Of a stretch of DNA of 64,000 bases, positions 55,161-63,928 are shown piece after piece. The notes below the pieces were generated by a model. The model was not told the origin of the DNA, did no database searches, and was given only the letters and a program-made list of their open reading frames with translations. Numbering within the stretch: position 1 is the first letter of the stretch; each line of letters starts with the position of its first letter. This stretch comes from Sunxiuqinia rutila (GTDB lineage Bacteria > Bacteroidota > Bacteroidia > Bacteroidales > Prolixibacteraceae), in NCBI RefSeq assembly GCF_050589705.1, contig NZ_JBNGOT010000010.1, positions 103,239 through 167,238 on the forward strand, in the 5' to 3' direction. A program made the translations under genes and the position numbers.

Positions 55161-58100
55161 TTACAGTCCTACATTAACACCAAAAATAATCGACCTAGAA
55201 GTAGGATAAGAATCAAGATCACCTCCAGTAGTTTCCGGATCATACCCTTTCCATTCTGTAATTGTAAAAAGATTATTTACTCCTAAATAAACCCTCAGAT
55301 TACTTAATCCCAGGTGATCGATTAAAGAACGACTTAAATTATACCCTAATGTGATATTCTTTAATCGAACAAAACTTTGATCATTTATGTACAATATACC
55401 ATATGGATTTTTATACAGAGGATTAGGAGTAGATGCATCTGGATTTTGAGGTGTCCAGTAGTCAAAATTATATATATTTGTTCTTCCTTCTGCTCCCCAC
55501 CCCCTTGTATCAAGAATATTATTTACACGTGAAGCGCCTTGAACAGAATAGATAAAAAATGAGAAATCGAAATTTTTATACGTTAAAGTATTCGTTAATC
55601 CCATTATATAATCAGGATTTCTAGAACCTTGAAATGTTCTGTCATCAGGTGTTAATTCACCGTCGCCATCTGCATCGCGAATTATTGCATCACCGGGTTG
55701 TGCATCCGGCATATGTGAAGCATCAACTTCAGCCTGGTCATTAAAAACGCCATCAAAAGCATACCCCCAGTTTACATTTAACTCCTTACCTATAAACCAC
55801 TGATTACCTACATCATCAGTTTCATCATCAAATAGTTTTACAATTTTATTTTTGTTATGAGAAAAGGTAAGATCTGCATTCCATTTGAAGTCTCCACTTT
55901 CAATAATTTTACCATTTAGCTCGATTTCAACACCTCTATTCTCCAACTCAGCAACATTCTGCAATATTGACGAAAATCCCTGAGTTGAATTTAATAATCG
56001 GCTCAAAATAAGTCCATCGGAACTGGTTTTATAATATTCAATACTACCTGACAGCCTGCCATTTAAACCTGCATAATCCATTGCCACATTAAACGTAGCC
56101 GTACTTTCCCATCCTAATTCTGGATTACCAAGCGAAGTTGGGGCAAAAGAAACAGCAGTATCATCAAGGTAATAAGAACGCCATTGAGAAACACGAGTTA
56201 ATGTTCCATATGGTGCTATTGCCTGGTTACCACTTGTTCCATAAGAAGTTCTAAGTTTCAGAAAATCAATCCAATTTATATCTTGTAGAAAGTCCTCCTC
56301 AGAGATAGTCCATGCTAACGCACCCGAAGAAAAAACTCCCCACTTTTCATTAGCACCAAAACCGGAATAGCCATCACGCCTTACTGTATAAGTAAGAGAA
56401 TATTTCCCTTTGTAAGCGTAATTAATCCTTCCCATTTGTGAAATCAAGGCGGTTTCAAAATAGGAAGTACTTATTCCTTTATTTGTTCCAGTACCGACTC
56501 CATACTCAGCAAGTTCATCGTTAATAAAATTACTTCCTGTTGTATTGGTAGCATCTGATGTAGCTTCCTGAAAACTGTATAATGCAGAAACATCTACTTT
56601 ATGCTCTCCAAATTCGCGTTTATAGTTTAAAAGGTTCTCAATAGTAGTATCAATAAATTTTGAGTTATTGCGTTGGGCAACACCACCTCCATCTACACCT
56701 GCCAAGGTGGTAGACGGTGCATAATAATCATAATTACTTCTAATCTCTGATCGTCCATAATTTAACCTATAGGATAATCCTTTGATAAATGGAAAATCAA
56801 TTACACCATATAAATTTGTCTGAATCAGTCTCCTCTCAGAAGCATCTTTTACTTCAATATTTGCAAGTGGATTGGTCCAGAATGGATCTTCAGGAATTGG
56901 ATACCAGCTAAAACTCCCGTCTTCATCATATGGAGTTCCCAGTGGGCTTATTTGAATCGCTGAATTAATATTTGCATCAGAATCATCCCCCCAATCTTCA
57001 CTCGTAATCTGAATTTGAGTTCCCACTTCTAACCAATCTGTTACAAAATAACTCCCATTGGTTCTTAAAGAAGTTCTGTTAAATCCACTCCCCTTTAGCA
57101 CACCTTCCTGGTCGAGTCTTGAAAGCGAAGTAAAATAGGTAAACTTATCCGAGCCTCCTCTTATACTAAGCGCATGATCGCTTTGTGTTCCTGTTTGAGT
57201 GGCTAGTTCCTGCCAATTTACAAAATTGGCATTCTCATAGTTTTCTAGCTCTGTACCAGAAATAGACATACCAATATCATCTTTAAATTTCTTGTACTGG
57301 TGTGCATCCATTACATCAATAAAATCAACAACATTGCTTACACTAAACTTTCCATCATATGTAATCTCGGGGGCTCCTGTTTGACCTTTTTTAGTTGTGA
57401 TAATAATTACACCATTAGCTCCTCTTGAACCATAAATAGCTGTTGAGGATGCATCTTTTAATACGTTAAAAGATTCGATATCTCCAGGATTAATTGAAGA
57501 AATACTACCACTGTATGGGATACCATCTAATATAATTAGGGGATTATTACTTGCCGTTATTGAATTTATCCCACGAATAAGTATCTCAGGATTAGCTCCT
57601 GGAGCAGCACTTGTATTTACAATAGAAACACCTGCCAAGCGGCCTTGTACCTGATCCAGTACATTCGCGTTTGGTAAATCTTTTAACTCTTCCGATGATA
57701 CCGAAACTACAGAGCCGGTAAGGTCACTTTTCTTCATTGTACCATAACCTATAGCTACCACTTCGTCAATTCCAATCGCATCTTCAACCATGGTAACATC
57801 AATTTGTGCTTTTCCATTGACTGCTATTTCCTGAGTTTTCATACCCACAAACGAGAAAACTAAAGTCGCATCAGCGGGGACATTGGATAGTTTATAGACT
57901 CCGTCAAAATCAGTAACAATCCCTATAGTGGTTCCTTTAACAACAACAGCAACTCCGGGTAACATCTGACCTGATGAATCGGTGATTTTTCCTTGAATGG
58001 AAATCGATTGTTGCGAACCAAAGTTGTGATTATTCTGAAAATCATCAGCAAAAAGAAGCACTTGCCGACCTTTGATATCATATCGAATTCCAAGATCTTT

Positions 58101-58412
58101 AAAAACAACATTAAGTACTTCTGGAATCGATTTTTTCTCTACCTCCACATTGACCTTCCTATCCACATCAATCATTGCAGAACTGTAAAGAAAATAGAAC
58201 TCTGTCTCATCCTCAATTTTTGTAAGAATCTCTCGTAACGAGGTACTCTTATAATTCAATGAGATTGTTGTTTCCTGGGAATAGGATTCGAGTCCCAGAG
58301 CCTGAAATACTGACAACAATAGTAGAAAAGTAGTTAGTTTCATGAATAATAATAATTTTCGCGCAAAACACGCATTTCCCGCCCTAAAGACGAAATGAAT
58401 TGTTTTTTTCAT
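55161..58412 (-). CDS. susC: SusC/RagA-family TonB-dependent transporter with STN domain
   Basis: The 1083-residue protein has a signal peptide near residues 20-45, an N-terminal STN signalling domain (about 50-110, ETTISLNYKSTSLREILTKIE), a carboxypeptidase-like regulatory domain (about 138-215), a TonB plug beginning near VVAIGYGTMKKSDLTGSV, and the beta-barrel ending GVNVGL. STN domains touch an inner-membrane FecR anti-sigma factor, and the FecR and ECF sigma genes lie directly upstream, so this transporter is probably also the sensor that switches the PUL on when its glycan binds. The substrate is not read from the sequence. Confidence 0.96.
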   Translation of the reverse strand: MKKTIHFVFRAGNACFARKLLLFMKLTTFLLLLSVFQALGLESYSQETTISLNYKSTSLREILTKIEDETEFYFLYSSAMIDVDRKVNVEVEKKSIPEVLNVVFKDLGIRYDIKGRQVLLFADDFQNNHNFGSQQSISIQGKITDSSGQMLPGVAVVVKGTTIGIVTDFDGVYKLSNVPADATLVFSFVGMKTQEIAVNGKAQIDVTMVEDAIGIDEVVAIGYGTMKKSDLTGSVVSVSSEELKDLPNANVLDQVQGRLAGVSIVNTSAAPGANPEILIRGINSITASNNPLIILDGIPYSGSISSINPGDIESFNVLKDASSTAIYGSRGANGVIIITTKKGQTGAPEITYDGKFSVSNVVDFIDVMDAHQYKKFKDDIGMSISGTELENYENANFVNWQELATQTGTQSDHALSIRGGSDKFTYFTSLSRLDQEGVLKGSGFNRTSLRTNGSYFVTDWLEVGTQIQITSEDWGDDSDANINSAIQISPLGTPYDEDGSFSWYPIPEDPFWTNPLANIEVKDASERRLIQTNLYGVIDFPFIKGLSYRLNYGRSEIRSNYDYYAPSTTLAGVDGGGVAQRNNSKFIDTTIENLLNYKREFGEHKVDVSALYSFQEATSDATNTTGSNFINDELAEYGVGTGTNKGISTSYFETALISQMGRINYAYKGKYSLTYTVRRDGYSGFGANEKWGVFSSGALAWTISEEDFLQDINWIDFLKLRTSYGTSGNQAIAPYGTLTRVSQWRSYYLDDTAVSFAPTSLGNPELGWESTATFNVAMDYAGLNGRLSGSIEYYKTSSDGLILSRLLNSTQGFSSILQNVAELENRGVEIELNGKIIESGDFKWNADLTFSHNKNKIVKLFDDETDDVGNQWFIGKELNVNWGYAFDGVFNDQAEVDASHMPDAQPGDAIIRDADGDGELTPDDRTFQGSRNPDYIMGLTNTLTYKNFDFSFFIYSVQGASRVNNILDTRGWGAEGRTNIYNFDYWTPQNPDASTPNPLYKNPYGILYINDQSFVRLKNITLGYNLSRSLIDHLGLSNLRVYLGVNNLFTITEWKGYDPETTGGDLDSYPTSRSIIFGVNVGL

Positions 58413-58468
58413 ACATTTGTTTTGTTAATAGTTAGAAATAACTCTCTTCAGAGAATTTTTAATTAAAC

Positions 58469-58500
58469 TGGCAGGGTGATGTGGGGCATTACCCTGCTGC
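58469..58500 (-). terminator. Hairpin after fecR
   Basis: GCAGGGT-ATG and CAT-ACCCTGC elements make a GC-rich stem. On the minus strand a T-rich tract (TTTAATTAAAAATTC) follows. It lies between fecR and susC and likely separates regulator and transporter transcripts. Confidence 0.65.
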
Positions 58501-58519
58501 ATTTTTAATCTCTTTCTTT

Positions 58520-59605
58520 TTATTCCGTTTTTCCTCCTTTTTTATAGATTAAAATTTCTTTTTCTGAAAATGTTCCATCCGACAGTTTATGCCGACTTGA
58601 AAAAGTATATGAAATGGGTGTCACAACCTCCATCATTTCCAAAACCTGATCCAACGATTCATCAATAAATGTAGCGGTATAAGAGAGTGAGTTTAAATCA
58701 GGATCTGCGATAGTCACCTTAACGTTAAACCAACGCGATAATCGGTCTGCAACCACTCCCAAGCCATCGTCCTTAAATACTAGTTTTCCATCTTTCCACG
58801 ACACATACTTAGACGTGTTTACCTTTGTAATCGAATATTTATTGCTTAATTTATTAAAAGAAAAATGGTCTCCTGGTTGCATGTCGCATACTTCTGAATT
58901 TATATCATTCCCATTTTTCAAAACAATCACTTTTCCTGATTCCAATGTTGTTTCAAAATTTTCGTTGTCTGCATATGCTCTAACATTGAATGATGTACCA
59001 ACAGCCTTTACCGCCATCCCATTTGCTTCCACAATGAACGGTTTCTTTTTATCCGGAGCGACATCAAAATACCCTTCACCAATCAACCCAACCTCTCGAA
59101 CACCTCCTGTAAACCACTTGGGATAAACAAGTTTACTGCCTTGATTAAGCCAAACTTTCGTTCCATCAGGTAGCACAAAATGGGTTCTGGAACCAGCAGG
59201 TGCCTCAATTTCATATTTGGAGGACATGCTCAGCAGGGAGTAAATTTCGGGTTGAATAAAATGCGTATAGATTAGTAAAGTCAAAATCGGCATTAAAAGG
59301 AATACGGCTACCCTTGATAAAAATGGAGAGACCTTTAGTTTTTTCGAAATCAGAAACAGAGTTTTAGTATCTCTTTTCGGATTCGACTGGTTTAAGTTTA
59401 TGGAATGGTGAATTCGATCCAATCGCCTTTGCGCAGCTTCGGTATTTGGATTCTCAGTAATATCGATATCATTCCAGTAGTTTTCAAATAATGATTTATT
59501 CTTTAAATCTACTTTATGTAGTTTATCGAGACTCGCAAAAAATTCATCAATTTCTTTTGAGGTGCATTGATCAGATACAAATTTATGAAGAAGTCTTTTG
59601 TCCAT
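58520..59605 (-). CDS. FecR-family anti-sigma factor
   Basis: The 361-residue protein has an N-terminal cytoplasmic anti-sigma domain (about 1-80), one membrane segment (VAVFLLMPILTLLIYTHF, near 100), the periplasmic FecR domain (EIEAPAGSRTHFVLPDGTKVWLNQGSKLVYP, GEGYFDVAPDKKKPFIVEANGMAVKAVGTSFNVRAY) and a DUF4974 C-terminal domain that contacts the STN domain of SusC. It follows the sigma factor gene by about 145 bases. Confidence 0.96.
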   Translation of the reverse strand: MDKRLLHKFVSDQCTSKEIDEFFASLDKLHKVDLKNKSLFENYWNDIDITENPNTEAAQRRLDRIHHSINLNQSNPKRDTKTLFLISKKLKVSPFLSRVAVFLLMPILTLLIYTHFIQPEIYSLLSMSSKYEIEAPAGSRTHFVLPDGTKVWLNQGSKLVYPKWFTGGVREVGLIGEGYFDVAPDKKKPFIVEANGMAVKAVGTSFNVRAYADNENFETTLESGKVIVLKNGNDINSEVCDMQPGDHFSFNKLSNKYSITKVNTSKYVSWKDGKLVFKDDGLGVVADRLSRWFNVKVTIADPDLNSLSYTATFIDESLDQVLEMMEVVTPISYTFSSRHKLSDGTFSEKEILIYKKGGKTE

Positions 59606-59750
59606 TTCTATTTTGATTTAGCTGACCAATTCATTCTCGCATAGAAAAATAAAAAGAATAAATCGATACAGGCTTTCGATAAGAATTTTCACTCTTACTA
59701 AAGGTTAGACGCAGCAAATTAGAAAACCACTAGTCCAATCGTGATTTTTT

Positions 59751-60344
59751 TTATAAAAAAAGATATAGGAAGAGAAGTAGTGACAAATAGGCTTCCCCTA
59801 AGTTCTCTTTAAGGTATTTGTGGGCTTTCACAATGTGATTTTCAACAGTATTGACAGAAATACCTAGGGTCTCAGCTATTTCTTTGTAAGAATAGTTCTT
59901 AAAATGTTTCATTTTAAAAACTTCACGCTGACGTGGTGGCAAGTTCTCTACCAGTAGGTTGAGTTTTTCATTAAATGCCTCTATATTCACCCCATCTAAA
60001 ACTTCGGCTTCATCAATATCTATCTGAACCGACTTAACATACTCAATATACTCCGTATTCTTTGCTTTACTCCTTAAAAAGCTGACTGTAGTATTGTACG
60101 CTATTGAGAAAAGGTAGGAATCAAAAGATTCCGGGTTCCTTAACTTCTGCTTGTTCTCCCAGACTTTAACAAATACTTCATGAACAAGATCTTCAGTGTC
60201 CGCTTTTGTTTTAACCAATGAAAATATAAATTTTTGAAGCTTATAATCGAATGTGGAATAAATATCATCAAAAGCCTTCATATCACCATTGATAAATCGT
60301 ACGATCAGCTCTCTCTCAACTATATTTCCAATTTTTAGGGACAT
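59751..60344 (-). CDS. ECF RNA polymerase sigma factor (Bacteroidota PUL type)
   Basis: Starting at ATG 60344 the protein has 197 residues; the frame upstream to 60476 lacks family features. Region 2 (DGDMKAFDDIYSTFDYKLQKFIFSLVKTKADTEDLVHEVFVKVWENK in outline) and region 4 (LPPRQREVFKMKHFKNYSYKEIAETLGISVNTVENHIVKAHKYL in outline) are typical of ECF sigma factors paired with FecR and SusC. It opens the PUL and probably directs transcription of susCD and the enzymes. Confidence 0.95.
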   Translation of the reverse strand: MSLKIGNIVERELIVRFINGDMKAFDDIYSTFDYKLQKFIFSLVKTKADTEDLVHEVFVKVWENKQKLRNPESFDSYLFSIAYNTTVSFLRSKAKNTEYIEYVKSVQIDIDEAEVLDGVNIEAFNEKLNLLVENLPPRQREVFKMKHFKNYSYKEIAETLGISVNTVENHIVKAHKYLKENLGEAYLSLLLFLYLFL

Positions 60345-60357
60345 CGTAAAGATTAAA

Positions 60358-60377
60358 TTGCGCAAGGATTTGCGCAA
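60358..60377. repeat. Two TTGCGCAA palindromes before the sigma gene
   Basis: TTGCGCAA occurs at 60358-60365 and again at 60370-60377, 12 bases apart. They sit 14 bases before the start codon of the ECF sigma gene and next to a minus-strand TACTTTG promoter-like sequence, which suggests an operator; no regulator is identified. Confidence 0.5.
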
Positions 60378-60592
60378 AGTAACAAAAAAACAAATAACCA
60401 ACTTTTTATTTCCAATATATATTCTCCTAGAAAAATATTTGAAAGCCTCGCTTCTGAATCTGCTGCAGATAATCATGGAGTTCTTATTCTGATAATCTAC
60501 TTGATGAAGTCTCCATTTGATATATCTTCTTCATTCATCTTTATACAAAACTTTGAAATTAACCAACATGAATAAGGGATTTCTTTGGCATT

Positions 60593-60890
60593 TTATTTCT
60601 CACAACTTATAAAATAGTACTTTATCAATTCATCAGAAAAACTAAATTTGGCTCTGGTTGCTGGAAATAAATTTACCAAGTTATTTTTCACATTCTCAAT
60701 TACTCCAAACTCAGCCAACGCCTCGGCTTGTTGCAATACCGTATCGGTTGCCAGTTTTTGCAAACCAAGAGGGTAACCATACTGTCGCAACGTACACTTA
60801 ACGACTACTTTAAGCTTTTTTCATTGATTCTTTCACAGTCCAATCAAATGCAATTTCGTCTTTGGCATCCATTGCCTCATCGCGTGACAA
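60593..60890 (-). pseudogene. hsdR: HsdR (type I restriction subunit) C-terminal remnant, frameshifted
   Basis: On the minus strand the segment DEIAFDWTVKESMKKA (60881-60810) and, one frame away, LKVVVKCTLRQYGYPLGLQKLATDTVLQQAEALAEFG are the two parts of the EcoEI-type HsdR C-terminus, whose usual order is IAIDWTV... KR.L..YGYPP..Q..A..TVLEQAE. A frameshift near 60812 splits them and all the motor and nuclease domains are missing. The 5' end overlaps the end of the HipT-like gene. The family call is from motif memory. Confidence 0.7.
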
Positions 60891-61830
60891 TCATACCCAA
60901 TTGTTGGTATTTGGCTTGCAGCACTTCCCTGTAGCTTTGTTTCATCTCCTCCGAAAGAAAGGATTCGCTTATCCATGTTAGGGCTTTGGTGTGGTTTTTA
61001 ACCATTCGCTTAAAGCTTCCCTTTATTTGCCGGTCGGTCAGTCCCATCCCCTCGCCCAGGAGTTCAAAGTGCTCACGATTCAATTTCTTCTTTTTACCAC
61101 TTAATGTCAAGGCCGATTCTTCTTCATCCTCTGGAAGTACGATAGCCACATTCAGCAGATCATAAGCTGGAGCCAGTCCCCAGCCAAAAGGCTGTTTCAG
61201 CATCGAAAAGTTCTTCAGGTGCATATCATTATTTCCGGTGAGAAAAGAGAACAGGGCCAGCTCAAAGAAAAAGATTTTATCAAGTAAGGTATTCGCTGAA
61301 TAACGATCCAAGGCTTTACCTACCCGCTCCAAAGAACCTTTATACTTGTCGAAAGCTTCCGTGATTTGAAACATATCCAACATATGTATTTTTTCGCCGG
61401 AATCGCTGCGATCAATCCGTTTGATGATGTAGGATAATTCGCCAGAGGCCAGACGAACCAAAGAGGATGGAACCACCCTGATTCCAAATGCTTCGGCTAT
61501 CCGCATGGTTACATGCTCATTTTCCGGCATCTCCGGAAAACGATCGGATGGCGGCTTAAAAATATATTGTCCTCCCAGGGCCCCAACAACCGTTAAGCGG
61601 CTATCTGTTTTGCCTTTCACGGCATTAACCAAGGACATCGATAATTTGGGTTGAACTCCGGGAACTGCAATACTTCGTTCCACCACTGACCTGGCCAACT
61701 CACTCATTTGATCCAGCGAATAGTCAATGACCGGGGGTGTTGGAGTTCCAAAAAAATCCAGCGAACATTTACGATGAAAATCCTGCTCCCCATCAAGCGG
61801 CTGATAGCAATACAAACATCTATGCTTCAT
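60877..61830 (-). CDS. hipT: HipT-like Ser/Thr kinase toxin (HipA C-terminal domain)
   Basis: The 317-residue protein begins with a cysteine/histidine cluster (CLYCYQPLDGEQDFHRKC, residues 5-22) that could bind zinc, then the HipA kinase fold: the Gly-rich SIAVPGVQPKLS loop (53-64), IIKRIDR, the catalytic GNNDMHLKN (D202) and the metal-binding PAYDLLN (D224). HipA-type kinases phosphorylate glutamyl- or tryptophanyl-tRNA synthetases and cause growth arrest. The N-terminal subdomain of classical HipA is missing here and encoded by the preceding gene, matching the HipBST arrangement. It overlaps that gene by 11 bases. Confidence 0.9.
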   Translation of the reverse strand: MKHRCLYCYQPLDGEQDFHRKCSLDFFGTPTPPVIDYSLDQMSELARSVVERSIAVPGVQPKLSMSLVNAVKGKTDSRLTVVGALGGQYIFKPPSDRFPEMPENEHVTMRIAEAFGIRVVPSSLVRLASGELSYIIKRIDRSDSGEKIHMLDMFQITEAFDKYKGSLERVGKALDRYSANTLLDKIFFFELALFSFLTGNNDMHLKNFSMLKQPFGWGLAPAYDLLNVAIVLPEDEEESALTLSGKKKKLNREHFELLGEGMGLTDRQIKGSFKRMVKNHTKALTWISESFLSEEMKQSYREVLQAKYQQLGMIVTR

Positions 61831-62155
61831 TTTCTTCTATTACGGGTACAACACTTACGGCTCCGATGCAATTTTGGCAACATGCCAACAGCAGCCCCAT
61901 ACGATCATTTTTATTGATCCGCCAGCTTTCTGATGCAATTTCAAGTAACCATCCTTCCGGAATAAGCCCCTCAAAAAACGGAAAAAGCCGATTCTCACTG
62001 TATGGCTCCTCTCTCACCGGCATCGTAAAGGTGATGAATAAATCCGGATGGGTTTTCACATATTCCGCTTCGTATTGGAATACATAGTCACCATCATCTG
62101 TCTCGGTTATCATTCCTGCCAGATACTCTTTATAATAGACCTTTCCACGCCTCAT
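61820..62155 (-). CDS. hipS: HipS-like HipA N-terminal subdomain protein
   Basis: The 111-residue protein corresponds to the N-terminal (N1, couple_hipA) subdomain of HipA: KVYYKEYLAGMITET, PVREEPYSENRLFPFFEGLIPEGWLLE and DRMGLLLACCQNCIGAVSV. In the tripartite HipBST system the HipS protein neutralises the kinase HipT. Here its start overlaps the end of the HTH gene (ATGA) and its end overlaps the kinase gene, so the three are translated together. The role as antitoxin is inference from HipBST. Confidence 0.87.
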   Translation of the reverse strand: MRRGKVYYKEYLAGMITETDDGDYVFQYEAEYVKTHPDLFITFTMPVREEPYSENRLFPFFEGLIPEGWLLEIASESWRINKNDRMGLLLACCQNCIGAVSVVPVIEENEA

Positions 62156-62361
62156 GCTTTCAGTTCTTTGCTATTAACCGGAGCCAGTTCATGTCCAAAC
62201 ATGCTGAGTACCAGGTTAACCTTATCCATATTCAAGTTTGTTTTCCCCTGCTCTATTTTTCGAATCACAGTCAGGGCAACTCCTGCACGTTCGGCAAACT
62301 CTTCCTGGGTCAGATTCACTTCCTTTCGCCTTTCTTTAACAAAGTCTGCAAGTTGTTTCAT
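62152..62361 (-). CDS. hipB: HipB-like XRE-family HTH regulator
   Basis: The 69-residue protein is a single Xre/Cro helix-turn-helix domain: DFVKERRKEVNLTQEEFAERAGVALTVIRKIEQGKTNLNMDKVNLVLSMFG. HipB proteins bind the promoter of their own operon and (in HipBA) the toxin. It heads the hipB-hipS-hipT operon. The first operator-like repeat overlaps its start codon. Confidence 0.92.
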   Translation of the reverse strand: MKQLADFVKERRKEVNLTQEEFAERAGVALTVIRKIEQGKTNLNMDKVNLVLSMFGHELAPVNSKELKA

Positions 62362-62460
62362 TATATGTATTTAGATATAACCTCAAACAAAGGTAGTCAA
62401 TTATATGCAAAGAAATATAACACAACAATAAAATTGATCATTATATGCTTTAAAATATAG
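62360..62460. promoter_or_regulatory. Three TTATAT-N8-ATATAA operator repeats, 40 bp apart
   Basis: Near-palindromic repeats start at 62361, 62401 and 62441, each reading TTATAT, an eight-base spacer, then ATATAA (ATATAG in the third). The spacing is exactly 40 bases, close to four helical turns, so all lie on the same DNA face. The half-site plus eight-base spacer layout is the one known for E. coli HipB operators (TATCC-N8-GGATA). They lie over the hipB start and just upstream. Confidence 0.8.
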
Positions 62461-62494
62461 AATCCACTGAGGGATAAATCGTCTGACTAGCGTT

Positions 62495-63409
62495 CTAATA
62501 CCGTTTTCCTTTCTTTCTTCCAATCTTATTCTTTCGCTTGCGCCCTGCTTGGTCTCGCCTTGTCGAAGACTCCTCCAGCCGATAAACCAAGGCTTTCAAC
62601 AACTCACGTTTAAAATGATCCGGGAGCCGGGGTTCACGATACCGGCTTTCCACTGGAGCATGCCTGTATGTTTGACCACTAAAAAACCTCGGCCTTTCCT
62701 CAAAATCACTCATCCGAACCGGATACCGGATGGGATTTCCATTCTCATCGGTGACAAAAACCAAGTGCCCCCTACCCGCTCTTCTGATCTCCACCTGGAA
62801 CAACTCAAGCGTCTGATCATATAGTTCTTTGGAAGTGATAAACTCCATCCGGTTGAGCTGAGAAAACAAACTCTCCAGGTTTTGCTTCAGATTTCTGCTC
62901 GAACTGGAAAAGCGATAGTTGAGTTTCTCTGGTTGATCATCTTTGCTAAGCCCATATTTCTGTTCCAGGGATTTGATAAAACGTTGCATCTTTTCCCGCT
63001 CGTAATTGTCTTTGATCTTCTTGCCGGTATCACAATCAATACGCGTGGAGACAATATGAAAATGCACGCGCTCCAAATCGGCATGCTTATAAACTAGGTA
63101 GGGTTGGTTCCCGTAGCCAAGATGTTCCATCAGCTTGCTAATCTCATTTCTGATACCGGCATCTCCTAACTTCACCAAATCAGTAACCGTTGGGTTCACC
63201 GAAATATGCAGCCCCGGCTTTTTCACCCGGGTATTCCGCCCTTCAATCTCCTGAAATATCTTATACCGATCATTCTTATCTCCCCAAAAAGGATTTACTA
63301 CCGGCATATTCCCGCTGTGGTAAAAACTCGCTTTGTGCCGTTCCACTTTTCGCTCGTTGTAAAATAAGGCGTTCTTCGTGCTGCAGGCCTGGTGGATTTT
63401 AATTATCAT
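62495..63409 (-). CDS. mobB: Relaxase/mobilization nuclease (MobB-type)
   Basis: The 304-residue protein is a Bacteroides-type mobilization relaxase that nicks oriT and pilots the strand. Features are the N-terminal tyrosine Y18 in ALFYNERKVE, KKPGLHISVNP with H68, the histidine pair H116/H118 in ERVHFHIVSTRID (HUH-type metal site) and a basic C-terminal tail. It starts 22 bases after the mobC-like gene and in the same direction, as in mobilizable transposons and plasmids of this phylum. Confidence 0.9.
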   Translation of the reverse strand: MIIKIHQACSTKNALFYNERKVERHKASFYHSGNMPVVNPFWGDKNDRYKIFQEIEGRNTRVKKPGLHISVNPTVTDLVKLGDAGIRNEISKLMEHLGYGNQPYLVYKHADLERVHFHIVSTRIDCDTGKKIKDNYEREKMQRFIKSLEQKYGLSKDDQPEKLNYRFSSSSRNLKQNLESLFSQLNRMEFITSKELYDQTLELFQVEIRRAGRGHLVFVTDENGNPIRYPVRMSDFEERPRFFSGQTYRHAPVESRYREPRLPDHFKRELLKALVYRLEESSTRRDQAGRKRKNKIGRKKGKRY

Positions 63410-63431
63410 ACTTGATCCTTTTGGGCTATAT

Positions 63432-63800
63432 TCATCGAAGGTGCTTTTGCAAAAGAATCAGGCAGTCCCGCATCCTGACGAAGGCCTGTTTCAGCAGTTG
63501 CCGGTCCTCATCACTTACCCGGTAACCGGCAAAGGAATTCATACGCTTGGAGAGTTGGTTCAGGTTGACCCCAATCTTGTTGAGTTCATAGTCCAGACTT
63601 TTCAGCTGCTCCGCTGTCTCTGCATCCAGGGAAATCTGCTTCCACTCTACTGTCTTGAAAATCCGGCTACGCAGGTAGTCACTCCGGCAAGCATACTTTC
63701 CCCGTTTAACCCAGGAGTCAAGTCGAAGCTTTTCTTCCGGAGTCATTAATAGTTTAACCACGATTTTCCGTTTATCCTTGTCGGCTAACCTGGGGCGCAT
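63432..63800 (-). CDS. mobC: MobC-type mobilization accessory protein
   Basis: The 122-residue basic protein has a ribbon-helix-helix-like N-terminus (KRKIVVKLLMTPEEKLRLDSWVKRG, YLRSRIF) and a MobC-like helical C-terminus with LKSLDYELNKIGVNLNQLSKRMN. Such proteins open DNA at oriT for the relaxase encoded next. The rest of the element lies beyond the right edge. Confidence 0.88.
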   Translation of the reverse strand: MRPRLADKDKRKIVVKLLMTPEEKLRLDSWVKRGKYACRSDYLRSRIFKTVEWKQISLDAETAEQLKSLDYELNKIGVNLNQLSKRMNSFAGYRVSDEDRQLLKQAFVRMRDCLILLQKHLR

Positions 63801-63824
63801 GGCTCAATGTTCTGGTTGATTTTT

Positions 63825-63928
63825 GAAAGGGGAATGCATGAAGCTATTGGGGAACGAGCTCCCGACAGCGTCGGGTTCAGGATAAAAGGTTTTTATGGCC
63901 ATAAAAACACATCTTGCATTCCCCTTTC
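63825..63928. other. Inverted-repeat cluster upstream of mobC (candidate oriT)
   Basis: Three nested or adjoining inverted repeats lie here: GAAAGGGGAATGCA (63825-63838) with TGCATTCCCCTTTC (63915-63928), CCCGAC-agc-GTCGGG (63861-63875), and the perfect 20-base palindrome 63889-63908 (GTTTTTATGG/CCATAAAAAC). Transfer origins commonly show such repeats just upstream of the mobilization genes. The nick site is not identified. Confidence 0.55.
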
